Part shown: piece after piece, positions 14,192 through 27,219 of the stretch
Position numbering within the stretch: position 1 is the stretch's first letter
How the letters are laid out: each line of letters starts with the position of its first letter
Translations under genes and position numbers: made by a program
Notes under the pieces: model-generated
The model's database searches: none
Seen by the model: the letters and a program-made list of their open reading frames with translations, nothing else
What the model was told of the DNA's origin: nothing
Assembly (NCBI GenBank): GCA_947462335.1
Contig: OX381704.1
Span: 25,629,955-25,693,954, forward strand
Reading direction: 5' to 3'
Length of the DNA stretch: 64,000 bases
Source: Harmothoe impar
Lineage: Eukaryota > Annelida > Polychaeta > Phyllodocida > Polynoidae

Positions 14192-14827
14192 GTACATACA
14201 TACATACAATTGTGACCAGGCAAGGGAAAAGATCCATCCGGGGAGGAATTAGTATTTAAAGTTGGTGTCATACCCTTTAAAATGAGCTATCATGAGCTGG
14301 TAGTTTTGTGGGAATTGATCTTCAAAGATTGGTACATATTAATTACTGAAAATGGTAGATAAGCTCTAAAAGCATCGCATCTCCTAATAGATAGCGATAA
14401 ATATGAAAAATCAGTTTTATTGATAAATAACCAAATAAAATGGTATTTTTTAGTCTAAATTTGGTTCTAGAAGGAATTTTTACGGTCTGTTTTCAGTTTT
14501 GAGTAATTGATGTGATACTTAGGAAACCGGGACAATTATTTCCCATTTTGTGTAATGGAATGGTTTCCATGGCAACCAAAAAATGTCTCATATGCTAATT
14601 TTCCATAGGAAACGTTCTTTTTGTGTTCCAAATATGGAATGTTTGCAGTAAAGATAGAACAGTTATAATGAGTCTATTATATTCTACACAAAAAAAATAG
14701 CCTAGAGCATTTTTACTTGAATTATGCATTCTCTAGCCCTTCTGGCGCCCCCTGGTGGCCAAAGCCAGTACTAAAAATCCCCCGCAGATGGGTCTTTTTG
14801 CTTGTTGGGTTACAGTCAATGATGTTC

Positions 14828-14990
14828 ATACATACATACATACATACATACATACATACATGCATACAAACATACATACATACACTGTCTCTCTATGATC
14901 GATATCTCTGTCTGTATGTCTGTCTGTCTAGCTGTCTGTGGGGCTGTCGGTCTGCTGGTCTGTCTGTCTGTCTGTATCTCTTTCTGTCCA
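14828..14990. repeat. (CATA)n followed by (CTGT)n microsatellites
   Basis: A second CATA tract (about 14828-14884) followed by an imperfect CTGT tract (about 14908-14990). Confidence 0.9.
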
Positions 14991-15106
14991 AGACGACTTC
15001 AGTGACCTTCAGCCTGTACACGTCCTTCAATATATGAGATCCTTTTGCATACTTTGCATAATTGTAATAATTGTAGATCTGAGATATCTTCTTGATGTAC
15101 AATGCT

Positions 15107-15112
15107 TTTATT
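15107..15112 (-). promoter_or_regulatory. Probable polyadenylation signal AATAAA of copy C
   Basis: Minus-strand AATAAA about 755 nt after the copy C stop, in a context conserved with the signal 3' of copy B (6045-6050). Confidence 0.5.
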
Positions 15113-15866
15113 GCAAGGATTTATTTACAAGCATCGGTCCTGGCTGAAGTGACAAATATATACTATCTGCATACATATACAGCGTTGCAATCAATCTCCT
15201 TTTAGTTTAGTGCTACTGCCCTTTGCTCCCACCATAGATATTGTCAGTTCTTCTTACCATTTACCTACACCATTCAATATGTACATTATTTACATTAGCC
15301 AATATTCAAAGAATACATGTACATAGCATATTCTTTATTTAGAACAACAGATACAATTAGATATAAAGGATGCAGCATCTTGTAGAGATCTGATAGTACT
15401 CCAGTTCTCCTATCCAGACAGCTAGTGTCTTTGAACTATGAATATGTATTTCTGCTTCTTAACAATTTTACCCCTTATTGTTTTTCCTGCCTTCTGTGAG
15501 GAGCAATTATCTCCATAAGAATCAACACGGGTGACATAGACCATTTACCAATCGACAAGGGTGACACAGGTCAGTGGAATATCAATAACATATGTGGACA
15601 CAGGTCTTTGTAAAAATGACAGACAGAAAATTTTGAAATCCAATCTAATCCAAATTTGACATGTATAGGCACACATACAGGTCTGAGGTAGTGGGTAATT
15701 CAATTTGCATTTCTTATTTTGACATGATATCAGAAATGTTATTATAAAGTGGTTCTAACATTAATATTACAAATGACCAACAAACGAATCTATAACTCCC
15801 CATACAAGGAGCACAAAGGCCACACATTATAGAGTACTATGGGGATACCTAGCCGAAATTCAATGT

Positions 15867-18800
15867 CTATACTTTGGGCCTCCATCCCTTAGTGAACATG
15901 GCGAGTTTCTTGGCATGCAGGGGGCTGAGCTCCATCTCCTTGAGGTCGTCCACGGAGCACTCGGCCAGGAGGGCTCCGTCCACCTGGTCCCTCTGGAACC
16001 TGGCTATGTAGGCCTCCATGTGCAGCAACTGGAGGCAGTCACACACATCCCCCACAGACAGCCCTGACAGGTCCTGGGGAACCTCCTCCAGGGTCATAAT
16101 GCTCATGGAGCCCTTCCTGAGGGAGCTGATGGGGCTGAGGTAGGGGCTCTCCCCCCTGGGACTGCTGGTGTCCACGCCTGTACTGCTGCTGTACGGGCTC
16201 TCTGCCCTTGGACTGCCGCCTCCTCCCAGCCCAGCACTGCCGCCACTGCAGCTACTACTGCTGCTGCACCTGTTACTGCTGCCCCCTGGGGAGGGTTTGC
16301 TGAACGACGAGACACCTCTAGGTAAGGTGTTGGTGGTAGGGAGCGGCAGTGGCTCCCTCCAGTGTGTAGGCGGGGAGGTACTAAGGGAGGCACTGCGCCG
16401 TGGAGGACCCCCCTTAGGCTGGGGGGACACGTTTTGGGGGAGAGCTGAGGTGGACCTGCTGCCCCTACCGCCCCCTGGTGGACGCCCCCCGGCCAACACC
16501 TGGAGCGACTTCTCCAGTAGCCTGGCCTGCTCAGTCACGGCGCTGTTGGACCTTAACATGGGGTACCTGGCCTTATTATGGAACACATCCCTCCCCTCCC
16601 CCTGTAGGTCTACCTCTGGCTCCCTCTGCTGAGACGGCTTGAACACCTCATAGTCACGGCTGAAGCGCTTCTGGATGGCGGAGTCACGTTTTGAGGAGGA
16701 GGACGCAGTGGTTTCTGATTTTGAGTCCATTTCTGTGTCAGTTTTGCCTCTTGTTTTATTTGGGTCCTTAGCTTGGGCTAGCTTCCCAGGAGTTACTAGG
16801 TCGAAATCCTCCTCGAGAAAGGTTTGTATTTGTGGACCATTGCCTACACCTGTTTTGTTGGGTTTCTGGCTCTCTGTGATTTTCCTTGGAGTTACTGTTT
16901 CGTACTGGTTTTCAGTACATGTATCAACTGAAGGGGCATTGCCTTGGCCTTTTTTGTTGGGACGTTTAGGCTTGGTGAACGATCCGGGAACTACCAGTTC
17001 ATATTCCTCATCAGATAACTCTATATCGTCGTAACCAATAATAGACACTGTAATTGCAATAGGAAGGAAAAAACACGTTTAATTGAAATCTTTTTGGTTT
17101 CCGCCCCCCCCCCCCCATGGAGTGTGGCAACCCCTTTGAGCTATGGTAATGCACAGGCTTTTTCACTAAAAAGGGGTGCAATTTCTCTTGTCCCTCCCCC
17201 CTTCAAGGAGTCCAAATTTATTTGATCCTCCCCCCCCCAAATCCACCAACCCCCCTGTTGTTGGAAAATGACCACTCCCTAAAGTTCACTGATGTATATT
17301 AGCAGTTATCACTCACTTTATAATCTATTCAACTATTCGAAGTACTTTTCAGGTATGATATGATACCTTGTCTCATACTAACTGATTGTCTTATACCTGA
17401 GGTATTCATCTAAGGAAAACAATAGTAGCCACTGTGCAACCCTTTGTTAGGATAAAGAGCCTATCTGATTAAGGTATCATAACATTCACACAGGGATGAC
17501 ACAGGGAACCCTTGATAAATCTTTCTTTGATAACTAGTTTGTCACAGTAGCAGATAACAGTGCTGATTATATCCATTTAGTTTACATTCAATATACATCA
17601 GGACTTCACTGCACTATGAATGACAAGGTTTCAGCATATATCTTTATTACCCTCGACCAAGGTCATATTTGGTCTGTCACATATGAGCTGTCTGGTTATG
17701 TAGATGTGTCCTAGATTTATGAGAGATGTGTTTTATAAAACTAACTGGTAAAATACTATAGAGCCATAATGACACATTTGGCAATTGATCAACTTTTTTG
17801 ATATTCCTCTTTTTGATGGTGACATCCAGGGATTTCTTTTTAAAAAGGTCATTTTTGGACTTACATATGAGGCTCCCTACGGAAATAACCAGATCACTTT
17901 ATAATTTGTAAATACAAGAATATTGGTGAACAAGATATCTAGTATAACTAGATCTTGACTATTATCTTTGTCTTTGGACTTGAGAATAATGACCTTTGCC
18001 TGGGATCAAGGTCACAGCTTTGCTTTTAGTTGCGGCCCCTAGTTAGGCGAACATTAATTCCAAAAATGAAAAAGCTAGCATACATCATTAAATTATAGTG
18101 TGTAATGATATGTGCTTAGAACAACAGTAATAAAATGCCAGTCCTAGTTAGTGACAGATTGGGAATACAATCAAATAAGTTTATTGGTTGTTTCCATGGT
18201 AACACCCAAGGGGAAAACTCATTTAAGGGGGTCAATCCTTGGACTCACATCCCAGCCAACATTGCTAAGTGGGACCCATATGTGTTTTTACGTGGGCAAG
18301 CCAATTGGCCCATATCTGGGTTATGGTCCTTTTAGTCCAGGGCTACCAGTGGGATTCCAAGTGGGCCAGCCCAGATTTAGAGTGCCCAGCTCGAGCCCAG
18401 ATTATATATCTTCTAAAAAAGTGTACAATAAATTCTGATTTCTGGAGGAAAATCAGATGTCAGCATGTTTTGAAATATTTACAATGTATTTATAGGAAAA
18501 AAAGTTTTCCTGGGCTGGCCCGTCCGGGCTCCCACTGGTAGCCCTGGACAAAAAGGACTCTAACCCAGATATGGGCAAGCCCAGCTGGCCCAAGTAAAAC
18601 ACGTATGGACCCCAGGGACCAATGCTGGCTGGGATATGAAGTTCACTAATCAAATTACCAGATCCCCCATGATTTGCATATTATAAAAACATTGGTGAAT
18701 AATATATAGTATAGCTATGGTTTTGACCATGATTTCTGTATCTGACCTTAAAAATGATGACCTTGACCTTTGTAATTTTAGGAGTGACCCCTAATTCAGT

Positions 18801-19037
18801 GTACATGAAAGGGCTAGCATGCATATCCCATGTGCTAGACTCAGTTAATCACCAATTTAGCTATAACTCAGTGTAAATGGTAACCTTGACCTTTGACCTC
18901 TGGTTTTACCTATAAAGCTACTGTACCTCGACTGCTATCACACAAGAATATGATCCCTAGACATAATTATAACTTTCAGAAAAATAGCATGAGCCCTTGT
19001 GCCTATTCGGTACCAGCTGACCCCCCTGGCTCATGTA

Positions 19038-19103
<66 letters not shown>

Positions 19104-19162
19104 CATGAATAGCATGAGCCCTTGTGCCTATTCGGTACCAGCTGACCCCCCTGGCTCATGTA

Positions 19163-19231
<69 letters not shown>

Positions 19232-22200
19232 GTGTTGGCATGATGTAGGCATATGTGGCTATTTAGTCATCAATTATTATCTACATTATACTTACGAGTT
19301 TGTCCTGAATGTGATTGTGTTGTTTTGTCTTTAACTTCTAGGAATGACTTGACAAATGGTTGCGGCCCTTCCGCCATGACGAATCTCACGTCCCTATAAC
19401 TCGGAATGAACATGATGTGATCATGATGAATTTCATCTGAATCAAAAGAGAAATATGCAGTTAATCTCTATATCACTATATGTCTGCTTTTAGGTCATCT
19501 TAAAGTAACAGATGGCCTCCTGTACTGTTGGGTAAGCTACAGGAAAGTGTTGAGTTTGAAAGTTAAAAAATATGATTTTCAATCACTCCTGGACCTATAA
19601 ATGTAGAGCTAGATCTCAGCGTTGGGGATAAAAAGCTGATTGAGTAGTGGCAAAGCAAACCGTGTCCTCGTCTCATTTTCTGTCATTCTGTAGGTAACCC
19701 TTTTTGTAATATTTTTGTAGTGTAACTATATTCTCCCAATTAATGTACTTTTATTATGGTCTATGACAAAAACTATAATGTATAGCTCTTGCATTTGTCC
19801 CCTATGTATGTTTTCACACACACCAGGGTCTTAATCTACACATACAGCTTTCCGGTGATAGTGATACCCATGGTCTGTATATCATTACACTGGTGAGGTG
19901 ATCGGTTCCTACCTGCTGCAGCATTATTTAAATTGTCTTTGTTTGTATGAATTAAAACCATACTCTCGGAAGGCCTAGCATGCTTGAAAAGTGCCCGACT
20001 CAAGGTACATGTCCAACTCATGATGAATCTACCCCATGCCCATGGCGGATAGAGACCAATGATGAGGCAGCCCCCTCCGTGCTCTTTACCATTATACTAC
20101 GAATACCTACTATGAATCATAGATTGGCATGTAACTGTGTAAGCTATATAGCTTACATTTTTAGAAAGGGTTGACCTGTATGTACGTTATATGGTTTTGC
20201 CTTCATAGACAGGGTTGGTCTGCATGATTGTTTTCTTTATAATCTTACATTCATAGACAAGCTTGGCCTGAATGTATACATTTTCTGATCTTACCTTCCG
20301 GATTGGATGTACCATATGTGGCCTAACCTGCATAATTATGTTGGCCTGAATGAAGGGTGAATTCACCATGAATGAGTCAGACACATACCATGAGAGATTT
20401 GAACGCTTGCATATACAGAAATGCAAGTGTCAGTTTCAAGGTATGTCTACGGCTCAAGGTGAATCTACCCTATTCTATATAGTTTTATGTTCAAAGACAG
20501 GTTTAGTTAGCCTGTATGTACGCTAGAATAATTGTCTTACCTCCATAATAAGGGTTGGCGCTTTATCATCTTACATTGATAGACAGGGTTAGCTTGAATG
20601 TGGGGTAGATTCACCATGAGTCAAACACATACCATGAGACGTCACTTAGATTTTTAATTATCTATTTACGATAAGACCTCTAAGATTTTGACGTAAAATG
20701 ATGTTTTTATGTTAGCTGGTTGTACGCTATAAGGCCTCACCTTCAAAGACGGGGTTAGCCTGGACGTACGCTATATAGAGCCTTTAACCTTTATAGACAG
20801 GGTTGGCCTGTATGTACCCTATATGATACTCCAATATGTATTCCGCATTAGCGAGATACAGTGGCTCCACCTTTTGGACCACTGGTAACAATCATAACCC
20901 TTTGCTCTGCAAGGACCAGCTCAGCCAAATCTCGTGGCCGAGATTAGGGTACAAACAGGGCTCAGGTATTGTGAATAGGTTGTACCTGGACACTCCTAAT
21001 GTCACCTGTGTCCAGTATAGTGCAGTGGTTAGCACTGTGGACTCATAATACTGGGAGCCCAAGTTCAAATCCCTACCAGGCCAAATAACACTATGTCCTT
21101 TAAATACATATTTCTAAATTTTCTTTAGTATTGTGAATAATGTATTCTGTTTCCAAAATTGCTATACTTATGAATTTGATTACCAGGCATTGCCTGGAAG
21201 AGATTTGAACTCAGGTACTCTGCATCATGAGTCCACAGTGCTAACCATTACACTATACTGGACACAGGTGACATTAGGAGTGTCCAGGTACAACCTATTC
21301 ACAATACCTGAGCCCTGTTTGTACCCTAATCTCGGCCACGAGATTTGACCAAGCTGGTTGCTGTGAGTACTGGGAATAGACCTAGTACCAGTGGGAATGG
21401 CGCTATCCACTGATCATCTTGCTAAGGCCCTATAGGGCCTTACCTTCATAGACGGGGTTGGCCTGTATGTATGCTATGTGGTGGGTAGAGACCAGGGTGA
21501 GGGCACCAAACTCCTCCGTGTTTCTCAGTTTGTCGGCTACAGTGAAGGACGTGTATATGGCCTCGTCAAAGCGCACCTTGGTCGGCATCCTCACCGTCTC
21601 CAGAATATCGCGTAGCGTCTGTGTCTCTGTAGGGGGTAACGAATCATGAGTCAATTCTAAATAATTATTAGCATCCCACTCAGCCTGCGGCTTTCTGGGA
21701 TACTGCCCCAGCCCCCACTTGTGAAATACGACAGAGACGCGGTATCAATGGGTGTTGGCATTTGTCCATTTATTTCCCTAACATACTGAACTACCTCTTA
21801 TTTTTAAAAGGCTAAATGTTATTCCACAAGTATGAATAAGGGAACGTTCACAAATGACGTCACTTATTTGGTACCTTTTCCAAGACCCCCTCTACCTGTT
21901 TTGTGTGAAATTGCATTTGAAGGTGTATAGCCAGGGTCACGTTTTATCACTAAACCCAAAGACCCCTGCCCGACCTGCTAGCCAGTGACATCATTTGTGA
22001 ACTTTCGCTAATAGATTGGATATTCTCTGACACTGATGTAATAGGCCGTTTTATTCTTATGGGTGCTTAAAATTGGGATATTTCTGAAAATTTATTTTAC
22101 AGTCCAAAAGAGGGACTTTTCATGCCTGTTCCCTCTCTGCCTCTTGGGCAGTTTGTCACCCAGCTACCCCTGTAGGGCACTATGTAGGGTAGTTTTGTAT

Positions 22201-23610
22201 TTTTTGCCTCCATTGGCCTAAAAGATTTGCTGTTAAATTCCAAAATCCAAGTTTTCCAAATGAGGATGTCTCACCTTTGTTTCCATGATGTGCCCGGATG
22301 GAGCCGCTGGTGGAGAGCCGCATGAACCTGTGGGGGTGGTTGACGGGGATACTCAGACAGCAGCCATCCTCGTTCCTGGCCAACACACACGTCTCCTCGC
22401 CACTCTTATTGAACACCAAGATCTGGGGAGTAATGGCCAAGTGTAATTAATGAAACCCTTTGTACTCAAAATTCAGGGGTGTATGATGTAGTGTTAGTAG
22501 GTGTTAGTAGGGGTGGTATCTGCCCCACACTCATACCAAATTATGATGGGGGAGGGGGGGGGTGATATAAGGAACACCCCCCTCCCACCCCGTTAAATAA
22601 CCCAGTGGAAAATAAAGTGATCATTTTTTAACAACCTGTTTCGAGCCAAAAAGCCAGCGCGTTACAATTCTTCAAAGGGCCTGTGCGCGAGCCGATTTTC
22701 GAACCTAAGTAAAAGATGTTGACCCCTTGACCGGGGGGGTGTAAACTATTTTAATATAGATGTCGGAAATGTTGTTTAATGTGTCGACATGTAGAGTGGT
22801 GAGTACTTTCAGTTAGTGACTATCCATTCTATCTAACAATAATGCAAATACATTGTAATATCCAATAGCAATAACAGCAGGAAGTTGAATCTGTTATCAG
22901 TGCTTGCCAAGACTCAAACATCTTCAAGTATACATCATAGGACGCGCCGTGGCACGGCTCTCCTTAAGATAACCTACAGCATGTTAAGTGTGTCAATGTA
23001 CGTCTCTAACCCTTTGAGGACAGGGTAATGCCTCAATTCAATATTCATTTGTCATCACTATATATTCGTACATCATGTTGACAGTAGTATCAGCCCGGTA
23101 GGGTCAGCATGATGCATGAATGCAGCTCTGGTGAGGTACTCGCGAGGACTACATTCATGCATCATTACGACAAAATGGTCATAGTATATTAATGCACTAT
23201 GCTGGCCTTAACCCTTTAAGGACAGCATAAGCTAAAAGATGGCATTTGTCATCATAATGCACTAATGCAGCCCCGGCCAGTAACCAGTGCTGCATTTGTG
23301 CATCATGCTGACCGTTCGAAAGTGCCTCAATCACATAAGGTCGGTATGATGCTTGAATGCAGCACTGGCGAGTTACTCACCAGGGCTGCATTTAAGCACG
23401 ACAAAGGACATGATGCATTAAGGCATCATACCATTCCTAAATGTGTCTCACCTGGTCTATATCCACCGTGTCCTCCTCCTTAATGCCGTAGAACCCGCGG
23501 GTTATCTTCACCAGAAGAGGCAGGCTGCGTTTACCTTGGGTGTCCTCGTTCAGGGGCAGGTCACCGATGGCATACGTCCTCTTGGACCAGGTGATGTTCT
23601 CAAAGTCCAT
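15867..23610 (-). CDS. CABIT-SAM adaptor protein, GAREM-like, copy C (603 aa, 5 exons)
   Basis: The most diverged and longest of the three paralogs. Minus-strand coding exons: 23610-23452, 22422-22275, 21626-21444, 19436-19296, 17047-15867. All borders are GT/AG, phases match copies A and B, and the 1812-nt sum closes exactly. Start [11 protein letters not shown] aligns with the paralog starts; the frame stays open upstream to 23688, so an earlier start is possible. Exons 1-4 encode the CABIT-like region. Exon 5 (from residue 211) has a 33-residue repeat (Y226, Y259, F292; motif Y-E-x-V-x-P), then a Ser/Pro-rich linker and a SAM domain ([20 protein letters not shown]...GWRPKV) closest to GAREM1. 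The exon is more GC-rich than its surroundings. Putative RTK/MAPK adaptor; function not shown by the sequence. Confidence 0.88.
18251..18633. mobile_element. MITE with long terminal inverted repeats
   Basis: A 383-bp block in intron 4 of copy C starts CCCAGCCAACATTG and ends CAATGCTGGCTGGG. The arms match over much of their length: GGCCCATATCTGGGTTA and AGGGCTACCAGTGGGA on the left recur inverted on the right with small differences. No transposase is encoded. The flanks allow a short AT-type target duplication, which I could not define. Confidence 0.75.
18986..19230. repeat. Tandem duplication of a (TA)n-bearing unit
   Basis: A unit of about 125 bp, starting AGCATGAGCCCTTGTGCC and ending in about 60 bp of TA dinucleotides, occurs twice in a row (18986 and 19111). 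Confidence 0.85.
20180..20840. repeat. Decayed tandem copies of the exon 3/splice-donor segment of copy C
   Basis: Variants of the segment TTCATAGACAGGGTTGGCCT with its CTTACC-type splice-donor context recur at about 20198, 20250, 20490, 20540, 20580, 20745 and 20795. They lead towards the genuine exon 3 end at 21444. None keeps a usable exon. Confidence 0.65.
20926..21347. repeat. Inverted pair of tRNA-derived SINE-like repeats
   Basis: Two copies of about 160 bp (20926-21085 plus, 21186-21347 minus) in intron 3 of copy C. Each has a tRNA-like head with an A-box-like GCAGTGGTTAGCACTG or its variant and a B-box-like AGTTCAAATC. The head resembles a CAT-anticodon tRNA, but stems are poor, so these are retroposed repeats, not tRNA genes. 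Confidence 0.65.
22990..23430. repeat. Repeated GCATGATGCATGAATGCAGC-like units in intron 1 of copy C
   Basis: At least four partly palindromic units combining a GATGCATGAATGCAGC-like core with a GAGTTACTCACCAGGGCTGCATT-like partner in both orientations. Related single copies occur near 845 and 56945, so this is a dispersed repeat family. Confidence 0.6.
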
Positions 23611-26496
23611 ATTTAGTTGTAAACACCTACACAGGTGGTAGAGACCGTAAAGGTTAGCAACGTAGCAAGAGGGCCATACTGTTAACATTTAACCAATAAT
23701 GAATGGATATCAGGGCATCTATAAGTGCTGTGTATTTATGGACAACGCACGAGTTGCGTAGCAATGAGTGTGTTATTCATCAATACACAGCACAAGTGCC
23801 CTGATATCCTTTCAATATTAGGTTTATTATACGATTCTTCGATTCAAATGCTATTACTTACCTTTAAAACGTCCTAATTTTGCCATTTTGAAGGATATTT
23901 ACATCGACTATATCCAGCAAGGAGGGCGCCATGTTGATTTTGACATCCCACCAAGCCTGGTCTCTGAATGGTCGAGCATTCATTATTTCAAATGGATCAA
24001 ACCACTTTCCCGCCCAACCTATCCGCAGTGTTAAAGCACACGACTGTACTCCCGCAGTGCAACTTGCTGTTTTGATAACTAACCACTCCCCACCAGACTT
24101 GAATATAGGCAGCGTTTCCCTCCCCTTGTACCATGGCCAGAAAGGCTTGGTGGCTAGGACATCCAACTCACACACCAGAGGTCCCGGGTTCGACCCTGCA
24201 CTGAAAACTTAGGCATATTTAAAACTAATCACTACTGATTAGTTTGGGTAATCATGCTCAGTTGATGAGGCAAGGTCGTTGTGGTGATGACCAAAAGTCA
24301 TCATCTTGATTACAATATTTGACATCAGGGGGCTCCATTATACAATAATAGAATATGTAGTACCTACTTCAGGCCATTTACTGATTTATATCTATGTTAA
24401 CTCTGATCATAGAAACTTATAATGTGAAATATATGAAGAATACTATCACAATTAAAACTTAAGTATGTTACACATAAGTTCTGAGCAAAATTTCTCAAGA
24501 GCAACATGTGTGTATGCATGTGCACCTTTTTTGTGTCTGAAACTATATTTACTAATGTTAGGATAGGCTGTCAGTAACTATACACATCCATGCCTTACGG
24601 ACTTACTATGGGGGCAACAAGTGCGGAGGAAGGGGTAATTATATGATTATTAGGTATTGAAACCTTGTTGTACAGATAAATAAATATACAAGTGTAAAAA
24701 AAAAATGGCCCTAGAATCATTTTAACGAATAGGAAAGTAAAGTCCCACTTCTACCTTGATAATAATGAAAAAGAAATTGACTTTGAAAGAAATTATACCA
24801 AAAAATGTCTTTTCTTCTATAACCCGGTAAATAATGGCCCTACGTTGCTGGAACTCTGCCTATAGACTCCTTGTTTCATCCCCTGCTATTACCAGCGCCT
24901 CAACGACCTGGCACGTAGAGCGTCCAAGATCAAGTCTTGGGGTAGCATGTTCGAACCACCATGAAACCTCAGATTTTATGGGTGACGATATTTCGGAATT
25001 GCTCAGGACCACCAGAAACGTGCTGATATCCCCGGGAAACGTGCTGATATCCACCGGAAACGTGCTGATTTCACTAGATATCAGCACAGGGATATCACCT
25101 AAAAAGCATGATGAGTGGCCCAATCGTATAATAATATCACTATACATAACTGTCCCAATTGATGTCACCATTCAGCTAAAAAGCAGGTGATTTGGGTTTA
25201 AGGACAGAATGTGAACCGGTGGGCTAACATTTATAAAGGCCGCTTGTCCAAAAAAATGTAAAAAAAAGGCCCAGAATAGGTGACGACATTTGTGGACGTT
25301 CCCACATGTTCATATGACATATATTCTTTTGTGTATAGTCCCCAATACTCCAGTATGTATATAGATCAAGATAATAATCTTGCTTCTCCACTACTATAAC
25401 TATAGACGCATTTCATAAATACATTATCACAACAGTAGAGTTGGACCGAGTTTGATTAGGGTTATGTTTACATGGTCCACTTATGCCTGGTCCGGTTTCA
25501 CATAGGTACATTATAATGAAACACGATGGCACACGTGGACCACTCAATTAACTATACCCAGATACCGTACCAGTGTATCCAGTTTAGCCATGTACATTTA
25601 TACACAATACAGTAGCGTTGTACTTTGTCGAATCGTTTTTCTTATAGTCACAATAGTGATGTCATAATCTGCACGTTCAGGACCATGCAGGCGCCAACAT
25701 ACATCTACTGATAACAGTGTTTGACGCTAGTTCAGTTTAGTGCTAGACCTATATAGGCCTATGTATCTATATGGATGTTTTTTTTTTATTCAGAGAGAAG
25801 TAAATAATTATGTCGATACAGATGCTCAACATTGGAAACAAAACCGCTGCTGTTCTATAAAACATATATCTACTTTTGATATTTACAATGACGCCAAGTT
25901 GTCATGTCAGTCGCAATACATTGGTTACCATACTGATCTTCTGACCATAGTCAGTCATACAATCAGCATACCCATAATCTGAAGCAATCATTAGTATCTC
26001 CATGTAGGGTATTACAATTAATTCCCTCTAATACAGCCACCCCTCTAATACAGTCAACCCTCTAATGCAGACACTTTTCAAAGTCCCAAGCATACTACAA
26101 CGTATAGAAAATGACTCCCTCAAATGCAGCCACCCCACCAATGTGGCCACCTTTTCATAGCTTTCCATATCTTCTACTCTTGAAAGATGTTGTCCATTAT
26201 GGAAAGCACAATTGTACCCGATTATTCTCAATCAAAAGGAAATATGCAACACTTACTGAATTCATGGAGGGGAAGTTACCATTCTGCTCAGAATGGAAGA
26301 CAGCTGTTGATAGATCTGTAACGGTTTGTATACATCTTAGTGACTGGTTACATCCTCCCACCATGTCTGGGAGGCCATGGTAAGGTTATTATATGTCCTC
26401 TGACCGTCCAAGGGCAGCACTTGACACGTGAATACACGTTTTGTACGACGTTAGTGATGATAACGTGCACAAGAGACATATATCTACACTTTTTAC
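23611..26496. other. Spacer upstream of copy C with SINE-like and short repeats
   Basis: Presumably includes the copy C promoter. A tRNA-headed SINE lies at 24130-24315. Three 24-bp CGTGCTGATATCC-type units lie at about 25019-25080. A CTCTAATACAGCCACCC-type repeat lies at 26027-26150. No convincing gene was found. Confidence 0.5.
24130..24315 (+). mobile_element. tRNA-derived SINE
   Basis: The head has an A-box-like GCTTGGTGGCTAGGACATCC and a B-box GGTTCGACCC with a tRNA-Val-like CAC anticodon region. The tail begins CTGAAAACTTAGGCATAT and contains GTAATCA/TGATTAC motifs. Tail-only copies occur at about 27220-27345 (minus) and, more diverged, 26712-26850 (plus). Confidence 0.65.
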
Positions 26497-26598
26497 CTTT
26501 TTAGAAGTCGTGTCAAAACTCTCCATACTAAGTCGGGCGTCTGTAGCCTTCTCTAGCCATGTATGTCCATAGTCAGCAGAGAAATATACATGCATAAT
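26497..26598 (-). CDS. Exon of an unidentified gene with an Asp-box-like motif
   Basis: A 102-bp minus-strand exon candidate with acceptor AATAACAG and donor GTAAAA. It is open through 34 codons and contains SADYGHTW, matching the Asp-box pattern SxDxGxTW found in sialidases and VPS10/sortilin proteins. A decayed paralogous copy lies at about 56740-56820. No full gene could be assembled around it. An upstream minus-strand exon end near 27416 and exon-like DNA near 47.0 kb may belong to the same gene, which the 19-kb transposon would then interrupt in an intron. Confidence 0.35.
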
Positions 26599-27219
26599 CT
26601 GTTATTTATTCCTAAAATAATCATGCCGATCCTACAATGTAAATAACTTCCTCTAGGAGTATGCAAGATGTGGCAATGTAGCGCATGCGAGTTAATCGCT
26701 AGCATTCCATTGCACTGAAAACTTTATGGGAGAAAAAGTAATCAAGGGTGATTACTTTTTGTAATCACAGTGATTGTTACACAAGTGATTACTTGGTAAT
26801 CACTAGGGTAACATAATTATGTGATGACCCTGGGTCATCACCATGATTACTTAAAAAAAAGTCATCTATGACTAATATCATATAATCTATTTCTCTGAAC
26901 AACAGGACATCAATCTCTAATAAGTTAATAATCACCCCCTCATCTTGTCATCATACCCTAATTGAGAGCACTTCTAGTCCTCAGAGCAAGCCTAATAAGG
27001 CACAAAAAAGGAGTGCATGTGTACACATGTGTATACTCTTGATAATTTCACTAAGATCTTACTTGTAAAATAACTTGAGTTCCTTATGTGCCAATATCCT
27101 TCATATATATCATTTTATAAGTTTATATGATTAGGGTTGATATAGATATGAATCCATGGCCTGGACTAGGAACTGCATATTCCATTACTGTCTAGTAGGG
27201 CCCCGAGTGGCAACTATTG

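Larger units (their letters stand above)
13365..15866. other. Spacer between copies B and C with (CATA)n tracts and the likely 3'UTR of copy C
   Basis: No gene is recognised. Two (CATA)n tracts and a (CTGT)n tract create spurious open frames. The stretch 15107-15866 is probably the minus-strand 3'UTR of copy C. Confidence 0.5.

Noticed and set aside
14031..14271. Frames with Tyr-Ile-His-Thr and Cys-Met-Tyr-Val repeats
   Set aside because: (CATA)n microsatellite translation.
16168..16632. 154-aa plus-strand leucine-rich frame
   Set aside because: Antisense shadow of the GC-rich linker exon of copy C.
23864..24175. 103-aa minus-strand frame upstream of copy C
   Set aside because: It overlaps the SINE head and shows no splice or family support.
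24130..24210. tRNA-Val gene
   Set aside because: A and B boxes are recognisable, but the acceptor and D stems do not pair and the segment continues into a shared repeat tail; it is a SINE head.
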